From positions 1 to 64,000 of the forward strand of contig CALWNO010000003.1 in NCBI GenBank assembly GCA_944382785.1: a stretch of DNA of 64,000 nt, in the 5' to 3' direction. The stretch is from an uncultured Gemmiger sp. GTDB taxonomy: Bacteria; Bacillota; Clostridia; Oscillospirales; Ruminococcaceae. The notes beneath the pieces are model-generated. The model saw only the letters and a program-made list of their open reading frames with translations. It did not search any database and was not told the origin of the DNA. Each line of letters starts with the position of its first letter. The first letter of the stretch is position 1. A program made the translations under genes and the position numbers. Positions 8,540 through 17,944 of this stretch are shown piece after piece.

Positions 8540-8962
8540 ATGTCCTATCCCATCCATACCCTGCTCATCCGCACCGCCCACCGGCAGCAGAACGCCCTGC
8601 GCCCCGCTTTGGGGGAGCTGGGGCTTTCCACCGGGCAGCCCAAGGTGCTGCGGTGCCTGGCCGCTCGGGGGCCCTGTTCCCAGCGGGAACTGGCCGACCG
8701 GTGCGACGTGGACCCCGCCGCCATCTGCCGCCTGCTGGACGGGATGGAGCGGACCGGGCTGCTGGAACGCCGCCCCAGCAAGGCTGACCGCCGCACCGGG
8801 GAGGTCCATCTGACCGAAAAGGGCCGCACCGCCCTGCAGGCCTGGGAGGAGCGCTGCCTTTGTTTTGAAACCCGGATGCTGGAAGGATTTTCGGCGGAAG
8901 AGAAGGACCGGCTGCGGGATTTTCTGGAGCGCGCCTATCGCAACGTGGGCGGCAAGCCATAA
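8540..8962 (+). CDS. MarR family transcriptional regulator
   Basis: The 140-residue protein has a winged helix: SQRELADRCDVDPAAICRLLDGMERTGLLERRPSKADRRTGEVHLTEKG, which contains the MarR wing (DRR). Helices at both ends would form the dimer interface. The start at 8540 was chosen for AAGGAAG upstream; the ATG-less extension to 8501 runs into the operator. It is the first gene of a unit with two ABC exporter half-transporters. It probably represses the unit through the dyad at 8480-8493 until a toxic ligand binds. Confidence 0.9.
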   Translation: MSYPIHTLLIRTAHRQQNALRPALGELGLSTGQPKVLRCLAARGPCSQRELADRCDVDPAAICRLLDGMERTGLLERRPSKADRRTGEVHLTEKGRTALQAWEERCLCFETRMLEGFSAEEKDRLRDFLERAYRNVGGKP

Positions 8963-8977
8963 AAGGAGGGAAGCCGC

Positions 8978-10723
8978 ATGCATGATCTGAAATATGTGTT
9001 TGCCTATCTGCGCCCCTGCCGCCGCCAGGTAGCGGCCGCTGTGGGGCTGGTGTTCGTCGAGTGCATCTTTGAGATGAGCATTCCCATGCTCATGACCGGT
9101 CTGGTGGATGTGGGCGTGGCCAATCGGGATGTGCCCTACATGCTGGGCCAGGGGGGCAAGATGGTCCTGTGCGCCCTGCTGGCCCTGCTCACCGGGCTGC
9201 TGTATGCCCGGTACGCCGCCCGGGCAGCCTACGGCTTCGGGGCCCAGCTGCGCCTGGCGGAATATGAAAGGGTGCAGGAATACGATTTTTCCAATCTGGA
9301 CCGGTTTTCCACCTCCTCCCTGGTGACCCGCATGACCACCGATGTGACCGTCATGCAGAACGCCGTCACCAGCGGGCTGCGGCCGCTGGTGCGCAGCCCG
9401 GTCATGCTGTTCATGGGGGTGGGCATGTCCTTTCTGCTCAACCCGAGTCTGTCGGTGGTGTTCTTTGTGGCTGCGCCGGTGCTGGGCATTGCCATGGCCG
9501 TTCTGGTCACCCGCATCGGGCCGCTGTACGTGCGCCAGCAGACCGCCGTGGACCACCTGAACGGCCGTATTCAGGAAAGTCTCACCGCCATCCGGGCCAT
9601 CAAGGCCTTTGTGAGGGGTGAACACGAGGACGAAGCCTTTGACAAGGTCAACCGGGAACTCACCGGCGCCAGCGTGGACACCTTCCGCCATGCGGCGCTG
9701 AACCAGCCGGTGTTCCAGGTGGTCATGTACACGGCGGTGGTCTGCATCATGTGGTTCGGCGGGCGGTTCATTCTGGTGGGCAGCATGACGGTGGGGGAAC
9801 TCACCGCCTTCCTGAGCTATGTGCTGCAGGTGATGAACTCGGTGATGATGATCTCCAACGTCTTTCTGCTTCTGACCCGGTCCCTGGCCAGCGCCCACCG
9901 CATCCGGGAGGTGCTGGAGGAACGCCCGGCCCTGGAGGAGCCGGAAGCCCCCCTGATGACCGTGCCCGACGGGCGGGTGGAGTTCCGGGACGTGACCTTC
10001 CGCTACGCCGAGGGCACCGGCCGCCCCGCTTTGTCGGATATCAGCCTGACCATTCCCGCCGGGGCCACGGTGGGCATCATCGGCGGCACGGGGTCGGCCA
10101 AGACCACCCTGGTGCAGCTGATTCCCCGCCTGTACGACGCCACCCAGGGCACCGTGCTGGTAGGCGGGCAGGACGTTCGCAACTACGACCTGGCCGCCCT
10201 GCGGGACGCGGTGGGCATCGTATTGCAGAAAAACCTGCTGTTCTCCGGCACCATCCGGGACAATCTGCGCTGGGGCAATCCCGACGCCGACGACGAGGCC
10301 CTGTGGACCGCCTGCCGCCAGGCCTGCGCCGATGAGTTCCTGGAGCGGATGCCCGCCGGGCTGGACACCGACCTGGGCCAGGGGGGCGTGAACGTTTCGG
10401 GCGGGCAGAAGCAGCGGCTGTGCATCGCCCGCACTCTGCTCAAGCACCCGAAGGTGCTGATCTTTGACGATTCCACCAGCGCGGTGGACACCGCCACCGA
10501 GGCCCGCATCCGCAAGGCCCTGACCGCCCTGCCCGACGTGACCAAGATCATCATTGCCCAGCGCATCACCTCGGTGATGGAGGCGGACATGATCGTGATC
10601 CTCAAAGACGGCACCATCCATGCCGTGGGCACCCACCAGGACCTGCTGGCCCGGGACGAAATTTACCAGGAGATCTACGCCTCCCAGATGAAAGGAGGGG
10701 ACGACCATGGCCAAGCCCTTTAA
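8978..10723 (+). CDS. ABC exporter half-transporter with degenerate ATP site
   Basis: The 581-residue protein has an N-terminal six-helix exporter domain (about 10-310) and an ATPase domain (about 330-575). Its Walker A is unusual, GGTGSAKTT at 369-377, with Ala374 where Gly is normal. The signature is VSGGQ. Walker B is FDD with Asp498 in place of the catalytic Glu. A degenerate first half paired with an intact second half is the known pattern of heterodimeric exporters such as TM287/288, LmrCD and BmrCD. SD AAAGGAGG precedes the start. It overlaps the next gene by 17 bases, fitting one complex. Multidrug or peptide export is the probable role; substrate not shown. Confidence 0.9.
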   Translation: MHDLKYVFAYLRPCRRQVAAAVGLVFVECIFEMSIPMLMTGLVDVGVANRDVPYMLGQGGKMVLCALLALLTGLLYARYAARAAYGFGAQLRLAEYERVQEYDFSNLDRFSTSSLVTRMTTDVTVMQNAVTSGLRPLVRSPVMLFMGVGMSFLLNPSLSVVFFVAAPVLGIAMAVLVTRIGPLYVRQQTAVDHLNGRIQESLTAIRAIKAFVRGEHEDEAFDKVNRELTGASVDTFRHAALNQPVFQVVMYTAVVCIMWFGGRFILVGSMTVGELTAFLSYVLQVMNSVMMISNVFLLLTRSLASAHRIREVLEERPALEEPEAPLMTVPDGRVEFRDVTFRYAEGTGRPALSDISLTIPAGATVGIIGGTGSAKTTLVQLIPRLYDATQGTVLVGGQDVRNYDLAALRDAVGIVLQKNLLFSGTIRDNLRWGNPDADDEALWTACRQACADEFLERMPAGLDTDLGQGGVNVSGGQKQRLCIARTLLKHPKVLIFDDSTSAVDTATEARIRKALTALPDVTKIIIAQRITSVMEADMIVILKDGTIHAVGTHQDLLARDEIYQEIYASQMKGGDDHGQAL

Positions 10724-12533
10724 CGGACGCCGCCCGCAGAACCTGCGGCGCACTCTGCAACAGTTCGGCCGGTATCTGGGCCGGCACAAGGTACTGCTGG
10801 TGCTGGTGGGCATCCTGGCGGCCATGAGCGCCGCCGCCAACCTGCTGGGCACCTACATGATCAAGCCCATCGTGAACCAGATCACCAACACCGGCAGCCT
10901 GTCCGGTCTGGTGGCCGGGGTAGGGGTGGCCGCGGCCATCTACGCCGTGGGCGCCCTGTCCTCCTTCGGCTACACCCAGATCATGGTGCAGGCCGCCCAG
11001 AAGGTGCTCAGCGACATCCGCCGGGACCTGTTCGCCCATCTGCAGACCCTGCCCCTGCCCTTCTTTGACGCCCAGCGCAAGGGCAACCTGATGAGCCTGT
11101 TCACCAACGACGTGGATACCCTGTCCGATGCTCTCAACAACAGCTTTGCCATGCTCATCCAGAGCTTTGTGCAGGTGACCGGCACTTTGATCCTGCTCTT
11201 TGTGCTCAGCTGGCAGCTTTCCCTGCTGGTGATCGTGGGGTACGGGGCCATGTTCCTGTACATCCGGTACAGCACCAGGCGCAGCCGCCAGTATTTCAGC
11301 CAGCAGCAGGCCAGCCTGGGCGAGCTGGACGCCTACATTGAGGAGATGGTCACCGGCCAGAAGGTGGTCAAGGTGTTCAACCACGAGCAGGCCAACCTGG
11401 ACGGCTTCATCCAGCGCAACGAGAAGCTCCGGGCCGCCGGCACCGGCGCCCAGACCTACGCGGGCACCATGGTCCCGGCGGTGGTCAGCATCGCTTATCT
11501 GAACTATGCGGTCATCACGGTGGTGGGCGGCATCCTGGTCATGCTGGGCCGCACCGACCTGGGCAGCCTGGCCAGCTATCTGGTGTTTGTGCGCCAGTCC
11601 AGCATGCCCATCAACCAGCTGACCCAGCAGAGCAACCTGCTGCTGGCCGCCATGGCCGGTGCGGAGCGCATCTTCAACGCTATGAACGAAAAGCCGGAGA
11701 TCGACGAGGGCACGGTGGAGCTGATGGACCTGCGTCCTCAGGGCGGCACCGGCTGGGCCTGGCGGGATTCCGCCAGACCCGATGCGCCCCTGGTGCCCCT
11801 GCGGGGAGATGTGCGGTTTGAGGCGGTCAGTTTCGGGTATGAGCCGGGGCAGACCATCCTGGAAAATCTGAGCCTGTACGCCAAGCCCGGGCAGAAGATC
11901 GCCTTTGTGGGGTCCACCGGCGCGGGCAAGACCACCATCACCAACCTGATCAACCGATTCTATGAGGTGAACAAGGGCCGCATCACCTACGACGGCATCG
12001 ACGTGCGCCGCATCCGCAAGGATGACCTGCGCCACAGCCTGGGCATGGTCTTGCAGGACACCCATCTGTTCACCGGCACGGTGGCGGACAACATCCGGTT
12101 CGGCAAGCTGGACGCCACCCAGGCGGAGATCGAGGCGGCGGCGAAGATCGCCAACGCCGACTCCTTCATCCGCCGCCTGCCCCACGGCTACGAGACCATG
12201 ATCACCGGGGACGGGGCCAACCTGAGCCAGGGCCAGCGGCAGCTGCTGGCCATTGCCCGGGCGGCGGTGGCCGACCCGCCGGTGCTGATCCTGGACGAAG
12301 CCACCTCCTCCATCGACACCCGCACCGAGGCCCTCATCGAAAAGGGGATGGACCGGCTGATGGAAGGGCGCACCGTCTTTGTCATTGCCCACCGGCTGTC
12401 CACCGTGCGCAACGCCAACGCCATCCTGGTGCTGGAACACGGGCGGATCGTGGAGCGGGGCAGCCATGAAGAACTGCTGGCCCTGCACGGGGAATACTAC
12501 CAGCTGTACAACGGCATGTTCGAGCTTTCCTGA
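10707..12533 (+). CDS. ABC exporter half-transporter with intact ATP site
   Basis: The 608-residue partner of the preceding gene has a membrane domain (about 20-335) and an ATPase domain (about 360-600). It carries Walker A GSTGAGKTT, signature LSQGQ and Walker B LILDE with Asp530 and Glu531. The domain linker contains an insertion rich in Asp/Arg before the ATPase (QGGTGWAWRDSARPD), common in this half of heterodimeric exporters. It starts inside the upstream gene with AAAGGAGG eleven bases before. Its stop lies three bases from that of the converging SpoIID-like gene, with no terminator hairpin between. Confidence 0.9.
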   Translation: MAKPFNGRRPQNLRRTLQQFGRYLGRHKVLLVLVGILAAMSAAANLLGTYMIKPIVNQITNTGSLSGLVAGVGVAAAIYAVGALSSFGYTQIMVQAAQKVLSDIRRDLFAHLQTLPLPFFDAQRKGNLMSLFTNDVDTLSDALNNSFAMLIQSFVQVTGTLILLFVLSWQLSLLVIVGYGAMFLYIRYSTRRSRQYFSQQQASLGELDAYIEEMVTGQKVVKVFNHEQANLDGFIQRNEKLRAAGTGAQTYAGTMVPAVVSIAYLNYAVITVVGGILVMLGRTDLGSLASYLVFVRQSSMPINQLTQQSNLLLAAMAGAERIFNAMNEKPEIDEGTVELMDLRPQGGTGWAWRDSARPDAPLVPLRGDVRFEAVSFGYEPGQTILENLSLYAKPGQKIAFVGSTGAGKTTITNLINRFYEVNKGRITYDGIDVRRIRKDDLRHSLGMVLQDTHLFTGTVADNIRFGKLDATQAEIEAAAKIANADSFIRRLPHGYETMITGDGANLSQGQRQLLAIARAAVADPPVLILDEATSSIDTRTEALIEKGMDRLMEGRTVFVIAHRLSTVRNANAILVLEHGRIVERGSHEELLALHGEYYQLYNGMFELS

Positions 12534-12536
12534 AAT

Positions 12537-13550
12537 TCAGCTCACGGTGCATCCCGGGAAATAGTATTCCAGGATCTTGCGCCAGTCCGCACCCCCTTCG
12601 GCCATGGCTTTGGCCCCGTACTGGCTCAGCCCCACCCCGTGGCCGTACCCCCGGGTGGTGATGACAAACTGGCCGTCCCGCCAGGCGATGGCAAAACAGG
12701 CACTGCGCAGGTCCAGAGCGCTGCGCACCGCCGTGCCCGCACAGGTCATGCCGCCGATCTCGATGCTCTGCACATAGCCTGCCTTGTCCCACCGGCAGGC
12801 ACCGATCCAATCTTCGGGGTCACCTTCCAGAGTCAGCCCCAGGGCTGCCGCCGCGGCGGCGAACTGGGTGTTGCTGTACTGGATGGTGACCTCGTATTCG
12901 TCACTGTACTTGTCCCAGACCGAATCCACCCCGCTCAGGTAGGGCAGAGATTCTCCCCACACCTGGCGGCTGTCCTCGGTGTGGCCGCTGCTGATGGCAT
13001 GGTAGGCGGTCAGAGCGGGGGCATCCTCGTACAGGACCAGGGAATCTGCCGCCTGCCCGGCCAGCTCGGTCAGGCGGGCCCAGTTTGCCTCAAACTCCTC
13101 CCCCCACCGGGCGCGCAGGGCCGCCTCGTCGGTCCAGCCGCTGGCCAGGGCACTGTTCACATGCAGCCAGCCCTCGGTGTCGCTGCCGCCGTGGTCCCGG
13201 CTGTACAGGGCATAGGTGTGGCTGGCCACCATCTGGGCCAGCAGGGCATCGTCCGGCCAGGTCAGGGGCATCTCGCTGGCGGCGGCCCCCGCCATGTAGT
13301 CCGCCGGGCTCACCGATACCGTCTCCCCTGCCGCCTCATCATACAAAAGGATGGGCTCCTGGGCCAGGGTCAGCAGAGGGTCCTCCGGAGCGGAGGCGGC
13401 GGCCGGGTCCGGCCGGGCCGTGGGGGCGGTCTCGGCGGTGGCGGACAGAGACTCTTCCGCCGTCGGCGTCGGGGGCAGCGCCAGGCAGAGAAAAGGGGCC
13501 GCACCGGCCAGCACCGCCAGCACCGCCGCACACACAAAAGTCTGTTTCAC
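12537..13550 (-). CDS. SpoIID/LytB domain protein
   Basis: The 337-residue protein begins with a membrane or signal helix (FVCAAVLAVLAGAAPFLCL). A Pro/Thr-rich linker leads to a SpoIID domain with the family markers ASEMPLTWPDDALLAQMVASHTYAL, a long middle, and RGYGHGVGLSQYGAKAMAEGG followed by ILEYYFPG. SpoIID-family enzymes are lytic transglycosylases that cleave denuded peptidoglycan, classically in engulfment during sporulation. The GTG start at 13550 was chosen because GGGAGGT lies seven bases upstream; an upstream reading to 13613 has no ribosome site. No other sporulation gene lies nearby, so the role may be general wall remodelling. Confidence 0.85.
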   Translation of the reverse strand: MKQTFVCAAVLAVLAGAAPFLCLALPPTPTAEESLSATAETAPTARPDPAAASAPEDPLLTLAQEPILLYDEAAGETVSVSPADYMAGAAASEMPLTWPDDALLAQMVASHTYALYSRDHGGSDTEGWLHVNSALASGWTDEAALRARWGEEFEANWARLTELAGQAADSLVLYEDAPALTAYHAISSGHTEDSRQVWGESLPYLSGVDSVWDKYSDEYEVTIQYSNTQFAAAAAALGLTLEGDPEDWIGACRWDKAGYVQSIEIGGMTCAGTAVRSALDLRSACFAIAWRDGQFVITTRGYGHGVGLSQYGAKAMAEGGADWRKILEYYFPGCTVS

Positions 13551-13575
13551 AAGGGCACCTCCCGGCAGGGACAAC

Positions 13576-13604
13576 TTGCATTTTGCGGCGCGGCAGGCTA
13601 CAAT
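13576..13604 (+). promoter_or_regulatory. promoter of the 282-residue membrane protein gene
   Basis: TTGCAT (13576-13581), a 17-base spacer and TACAAT (13599-13604) lie about 100 bases before the start codon. The box overlaps the start region of the divergent SpoIID-like gene. Confidence 0.6.
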
Positions 13605-13701
13605 AAAGGGCATACACCCGCGGCGCCGGGCTTGTCCCGCCCGCTTGTTCCAGTATATTCATCGGCCGGGCCGGATATGCCCCGCCGGGAAAGGCCTTTC
13701 C

Positions 13702-14550
13702 ATGACCGAAACCAACACTTCCCCCCATCGCCTGCCCTTTTTCCTGATGCTGGGGTTTTCTCTGCTGACCCTGGTACTGCGCATCTGGGATCTGCTGTTT
13801 TATACCGATCCCACCACCGGGTTTGTGACCAACGGCTTCTTCTTTGCCCGCATTGCGGTCCCCGCCCTGGGCGTGGCCCTGAGCTACGCCGCTGCCAGCC
13901 GGGTGCATCGCCGTCCCCGGGCTCTGCTGGGTCCCTGCCCCGGCATGGGGGCCGGCCTGCTGTCCCTCACCGTGGCCATGGCCTGCTCTGCCCTGCTGCG
14001 CCTGCCCGCCCTGGCCGCCGCCTTTGACCCGCTGGAGCTCATTGCGGCGGTGACGGCCCTGCTCACCGCCCTGTGGTCCCTGCTGTGGGGGGTGCGGGCC
14101 TTCGGCCCCCTGGCCGATCCCACCCGCCCCCTGCCCGGTACCCTCACCTCCCTGCCCGGCACCTTCTTCTTCCTGTGGATGATGATCGACCGCTTTGCCA
14201 TCGCTCCGGCGTCGGTGATGCGGCTGGGCAGCACCCTGCGGGTGCTCAGCGGGGCGGCGGCCCTGCTGTTTTTGTCCATGCTGCTGCGGGTCTTTCTGAC
14301 CCCGGGGCTCCCGGTGGGCCGTTCCATGTTCGCGGCGGGGATGATCGCCTTCCTGCTCTGCACCTGCCACGAACTGCCCCAGGCGGTGTTTGAGTTCTGC
14401 AACGGCAACACCTCCCCCGCCGGTCTGGCCGTGAGCCTGGCCATGGGACTGTGGGGACTGACCGGCCTTGTGTGTGCCTGGTACGCCAGCGGCGAAGGGC
14501 TGCCCATGCCCCCGGACCGCACCTTTGCCCCCAAACCCAAAAAGAATTGA
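13702..14550 (+). CDS. polytopic membrane protein of unknown function
   Basis: This 282-residue protein has about seven or eight hydrophobic segments (FFLMLGFSLLTLVLRIWDLLF, IAVPALGVALSYAAA, AGLLSLTVAMACSALL, and so on) and a polar, proline-rich C-terminus ending in Lys. I do not recognise a family. The start at 13702 gives a short polar N-terminus before the first helix; the much longer upstream reading has no sense as protein and overlaps the divergent gene. It is a single-gene unit, with a promoter at 13576-13604 and a terminator at 14569-14620. Confidence 0.75.
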   Translation: MTETNTSPHRLPFFLMLGFSLLTLVLRIWDLLFYTDPTTGFVTNGFFFARIAVPALGVALSYAAASRVHRRPRALLGPCPGMGAGLLSLTVAMACSALLRLPALAAAFDPLELIAAVTALLTALWSLLWGVRAFGPLADPTRPLPGTLTSLPGTFFFLWMMIDRFAIAPASVMRLGSTLRVLSGAAALLFLSMLLRVFLTPGLPVGRSMFAAGMIAFLLCTCHELPQAVFEFCNGNTSPAGLAVSLAMGLWGLTGLVCAWYASGEGLPMPPDRTFAPKPKKN

Positions 14551-14568
14551 GCGGGCCACCTGCCCCAT

Positions 14569-14622
14569 GAAAAAACCGTCCCCCTCGGCTGCACCACGCA
14601 CCGAGGGGGACGGTCTGTTTTT
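14569..14622. terminator. bidirectional terminator
   Basis: A 14-bp stem (14575-14588 with 14601-14614) has an A run on its left and CTGTTTTTT on its right. It separates two convergent genes. Confidence 0.9.
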
Positions 14623-14626
14623 TGTT

Positions 14627-15718
14627 TCAGGGCAAGGGCATCTCCCACACCCGGCTGTCCGGATCGGTGGAAGGGCCGAACCGGGCGGGGTCGGCCCGGT
14701 ATGCCCGCTGCCGGGCCGGGCTGTACCCAAAGACAGCCTCCGGCAGCAGGGGATGCAGAAGGTCCACGACCTGCCGCGCCGCCCGTTCCGACGGGACCGG
14801 AAGGGTGTGCCGCTGCCGGCGGGCCGGTTCACTGCGGCTGTATACCTGCACCTGCCAGCCCCGGCGTCCCCGGGCGGCACGGGCGATATACACCCAGGCC
14901 ACATCCCCGGTCCTGAGCACCCAGCTGCGGGCCCCGTCCTCATACACCAGCCAGTTCCGGTCCGCCCGCAGCCTGTACAAAGGCGGGACGGTCTGCCAGG
15001 TGCGGCTTGCCTCCTCCAGAGCATCCTCCGGATACGGACCGGCGGCACAGTATCCGGTGATTCCCTCCAGACTTGCCTGTGCCGCGGTGCGGGAGATCAG
15101 CGCCCCCGTCAGCACCAGAAAGGCGATGGCCGCCAGCCCCAGCAGCAGAAGGGTGGCGCCGTCCATCCCGTTCACCCGCCCCTGCACCAGTACCAGAGGC
15201 AGGAAGTTGTCCAGTTCCTGGTCGGACAGGCCGTAATACTCCTGAAGAAAGCTGTAATACAGCGCCGCGGTCTCCTCATCCATGGGACAGATGCTCCCCC
15301 GCACCGTCAGGCTGGACCCGTTCCAGAAATAGTTTTCCGGGTCGGCACGCCAGCGGTTGGTCTCTTCCATCACCTGGTCCCCGTCATCAATGAGCCGGGC
15401 GGGCACCTCCACCCCGATGAAGGTTTTGCCGTCCGCCAGGGGGACCAGATATTCCCGGGAGGTCACGATCTCCCGGCCGTTTCGGTCGGTGGCCACCGTG
15501 TCCGCATACCAGTCCCAGATGGTATCGATGTGGGCGGCGGCATAGCTGCCGTTCAGTTCCGCCGGCGCCAGCGCGTACAGGTCCCGGGGGCCGCGCAACA
15601 GCTGCCACAGCGCCGGTGCCACCGCCGCCGTCAGGGCAAGGGCCACCGCCAGTGCCGGCAGGATGCCCGGCAGACGGGCGGCCACCACCTGGCGGCGCAG
15701 ATGTTTGAGCAGATTCAT
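14627..15718 (-). CDS. membrane protein of unknown function, two helices
   Basis: The 363-residue protein has one helix near the N-terminus (LPGILPALAVALALTAAVAPA) and one at about 197-217 (LLLLGLAAIAFLVLTGALI). An extracytoplasmic domain lies between them (residues 50-195). A soluble C-terminal domain rich in Arg/Trp follows (VYEDGARSWVLRTGDVAWVYIAR), which looks PH-like or beta-rich. Similar two-helix proteins of undefined function occur in gut Clostridia; I cannot name the family with certainty. Start 15718 was chosen for the GGAGGAGG/GGGAGG run upstream. It lies 78 bases after the AraC regulator gene and may be co-transcribed with it. Confidence 0.7.
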   Translation of the reverse strand: MNLLKHLRRQVVAARLPGILPALAVALALTAAVAPALWQLLRGPRDLYALAPAELNGSYAAAHIDTIWDWYADTVATDRNGREIVTSREYLVPLADGKTFIGVEVPARLIDDGDQVMEETNRWRADPENYFWNGSSLTVRGSICPMDEETAALYYSFLQEYYGLSDQELDNFLPLVLVQGRVNGMDGATLLLLGLAAIAFLVLTGALISRTAAQASLEGITGYCAAGPYPEDALEEASRTWQTVPPLYRLRADRNWLVYEDGARSWVLRTGDVAWVYIARAARGRRGWQVQVYSRSEPARRQRHTLPVPSERAARQVVDLLHPLLPEAVFGYSPARQRAYRADPARFGPSTDPDSRVWEMPLP

Positions 15719-15796
15719 CCTCCCATTCCTCCTCCGTATCTTTGCCGGAGCGTCCGGCCCGGAAATAGCACAACATTGTCCCGGCACCCGGCGGGT

Positions 15797-16612
15797 TCAC
15801 ACATAGATCTCATTGCGGCGTGGCGGCAGGCGCTTGACCTCGGCGTGGGGGGCAGCGGCCTCCCGCCAGGCGGCGGGGCTGGTGCCGGTCTGCCGCCGGA
15901 AGACCCGGCAGAGATAGTTGGCACCGGAAAAGCCGCACAGGCTGGCGATCATCTCCAGGTTGTACTCCCGGTCCAGCAACAGCAGTTTGGCGGCTTCAAT
16001 GCGGGTCTGGGTCAGGTATTTCCCCGGGGAAACCCCCATCTCCGCTGAAAATACCCGCACCAGGTGACACTTGCTCACTCCCAGGGCCTCGGCCAGGTCC
16101 TCCACCCCGTACAGGGCCATATAGTTGTTGCGGATGCTCTCCACCGCTTCAGCCACCAGGGCAGACAGCCGCCGGGGAGGCTCATCGGCGTGGGCCAGGG
16201 CGCACAGCAGGGCGTAGGGGGCGGCCCCGGCGGCCGGGTCGGGGGCGGTACCGGAATCCTGGGCCGGAGCACTGCACAGCCGGGCCAGCTGTTCGGCGGC
16301 GGTGGGACAGGCGGCGCTGTCCACAAACCGGGGCGCGGCCAGCCCCTGCAGGAATTCGGTCACCGCCGACCCGTCCAGCCGCAGGCAGAGCAGATGACAG
16401 GGAGCCTTGGGCTGCACCGTCACGGTGCCGAAGCTCAGCAGGATATCCCCCGAGTTGCCCGCGGTCCGGTCGGCCCCGGGCCATTCCAGGGTGCAGCTGC
16501 CGCTGGACAATACCCCCGTCCACAGCCCGGCGCCGTCCAGCACCAGGGGGTCTTCCCCCTGGAGTTCCCGGGTCTCACAGGGGCGGCAGCAGCGTGTCCA
16601 ATCGAATATCAA
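15797..16612 (-). CDS. AraC family transcriptional regulator
   Basis: The 271-residue protein has a cupin-like N-terminal sensor (VLSSGSCTLEWPGADR, GDILLSFGTV). The double helix-turn-helix is at about 165-258: LAEALGVSKCHLVRVFSAEMGVSPGKYL, then MIASLCGFSGANYLCRVFRRQTGTSPAAWR. Such proteins usually activate sugar-use genes. Start is TTG at 16612 with AGGAGG eight bases upstream. It is divergent from the MsmX-type ATPase gene, so it may control that gene, the fructose PTS beyond it, or distant transport operons. Confidence 0.88.
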   Translation of the reverse strand: MIFDWTRCCRPCETRELQGEDPLVLDGAGLWTGVLSSGSCTLEWPGADRTAGNSGDILLSFGTVTVQPKAPCHLLCLRLDGSAVTEFLQGLAAPRFVDSAACPTAAEQLARLCSAPAQDSGTAPDPAAGAAPYALLCALAHADEPPRRLSALVAEAVESIRNNYMALYGVEDLAEALGVSKCHLVRVFSAEMGVSPGKYLTQTRIEAAKLLLLDREYNLEMIASLCGFSGANYLCRVFRRQTGTSPAAWREAAAPHAEVKRLPPRRNEIYV

Positions 16613-16653
16613 TTTCTGGCCTCCTATATCAATAAAATACTATTTCTTTTCCC

Positions 16654-16682
16654 ATTCTAAGCTGATATTATAAGTTTGTCAA
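16654..16682 (-). promoter_or_regulatory. promoter of the AraC regulator gene
   Basis: On the minus strand TTGACA (16677-16682), 17 bases and TAGAAT (16654-16659) lie about 40 bases before the TTG start. I could not fix a convincing plus-strand promoter for the ATPase gene in this 123-base divergent region. Confidence 0.7.
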
Positions 16683-16735
16683 GAAAATCCGACGCCCCAA
16701 GGCGTCAATAAAAAACCATTTGGAGGGTATTCATC

Positions 16736-17848
16736 ATGGCCAGTATCAGCTGCCGTCACATCTACAAGATTTACCCCGGCAATGTCACCGCCGTCAAGGA
16801 TTTCAACCTGGAAATCGCCGATAAGGAATTCGTCGTCTTCGTCGGTCCTTCCGGCTGCGGCAAGTCCACCACCCTGCGTATGATCGCCGGCCTGGAAGAA
16901 ATTTCCAAGGGCGAAATGTACATCGGTGACCGCCTGATCAACGATGTTCCCCCGAAAGACCGCGATATCGCCATGGTGTTCCAGAACTACGCTCTGTATC
17001 CCCACATGACCGTGTACAAGAACATGGCTTTCGGTCTGGAACTGCGCAAGATGCCCAAGGACGAGATCGACAAGCGCGTGCGGGAAGCCGCCAAGATCCT
17101 GGAGATCGAACACCTGCTCGACCGTAAGCCCAAGGCTCTGTCCGGCGGCCAGCGTCAGCGTGTTGCCCTGGGCCGCGCCATGGTCCGTAACCCGGCGGTC
17201 TTCCTGCTGGACGAACCTCTGTCCAACCTGGACGCCAAGCTGCGTACCTCCATGCGTACCGAGATCATCAAGCTGCACAAGAAGCTGGCCACCACCTTCA
17301 TTTACGTTACCCATGACCAGACCGAGGCCATGACCATGGGCGACCGCATCGTTGTCATGAAGGACGGCGTCATCCAGCAGGTCGATACCCCGCAGAACCT
17401 GTACGATTATCCCTGCAACATCTTTGTTGCCGGCTTCATCGGCAGCCCGCAGATGAACTTCCTGGACGGCACCCTGAAGAAGAGCGGCGACCAGTACGTC
17501 ATCGACCTGGCCGGCACCGACATTCCTCTGCCCAAAGCCAAGACCGCAGACGGCAAGCTGGATTCCTACGTGGGCAAGTCCCTGAAGGTCGGCATCCGTC
17601 CTGAGGACATGAAGGACGACGAGGAGTTCCTGGCCAAGCATCCCGAAACCAAGATCGACGCTGAAGTGGAAGTTTCCGAACTGATGGGCGCTGAGATCTA
17701 TCTGTACCTGACCTACAAGGGCCAGAACCTGATGGCTCGCGTGGCTCCCACCTCCAAGGCTCGCCGCGGCAGCAAGGTCGTTATGGCCATGGATGCCAAC
17801 AAGATCCACCTGTTCGATCCCGATACCGAACTGACCATCCTGAACTGA
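16736..17848 (+). CDS. MsmX/UgpC-type sugar ABC transporter ATPase
   Basis: The 370-residue protein has Walker [10 protein letters not shown] (37-45), Q-loop [10 protein letters not shown], signature LSGGQ (135-139), Walker B with Asp159/Glu160 and the switch His in [10 protein letters not shown]-terminal MalK/TOBE-type regulatory domain (about 235-370, KVGIRPEDM) follows. Members without nearby permease or binding-protein genes usually energise several sugar importers encoded elsewhere. That is the likely case here, as no such genes are adjacent. Codon choice (many CGT, AAG, GGT) differs from its neighbours and suggests high expression. SD TGGAGGG precedes the start; a terminator follows at 17875-17909. 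Confidence 0.92.
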   Translation: MASISCRHIYKIYPGNVTAVKDFNLEIADKEFVVFVGPSGCGKSTTLRMIAGLEEISKGEMYIGDRLINDVPPKDRDIAMVFQNYALYPHMTVYKNMAFGLELRKMPKDEIDKRVREAAKILEIEHLLDRKPKALSGGQRQRVALGRAMVRNPAVFLLDEPLSNLDAKLRTSMRTEIIKLHKKLATTFIYVTHDQTEAMTMGDRIVVMKDGVIQQVDTPQNLYDYPCNIFVAGFIGSPQMNFLDGTLKKSGDQYVIDLAGTDIPLPKAKTADGKLDSYVGKSLKVGIRPEDMKDDEEFLAKHPETKIDAEVEVSELMGAEIYLYLTYKGQNLMARVAPTSKARRGSKVVMAMDANKIHLFDPDTELTILN

Positions 17849-17874
17849 TCCGGTATCCCAACAGAACAAATTTG

Positions 17875-17912
17875 AACGGCGGCCCCGCCTATGCGGCTGG
17901 GCCGCCGTTTTC
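17875..17912 (+). terminator. terminator after the MsmX-type gene
   Basis: AACGGCGGCCC (17875-17885) pairs with GGGCCGCCGTT (17899-17909), followed by a short T run. It begins 27 bases after the stop codon. Confidence 0.8.
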
Positions 17913-17944
17913 GTGAACCCACTTACAGAAACAAGGAAACAACC

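Noticed and set aside
8504..12488. Two long minus-strand frames opposite the ABC exporter genes
   Set aside because: Their translations are His/Gly/Gln-rich without family motifs. The plus strand carries full ABC transporter motifs.
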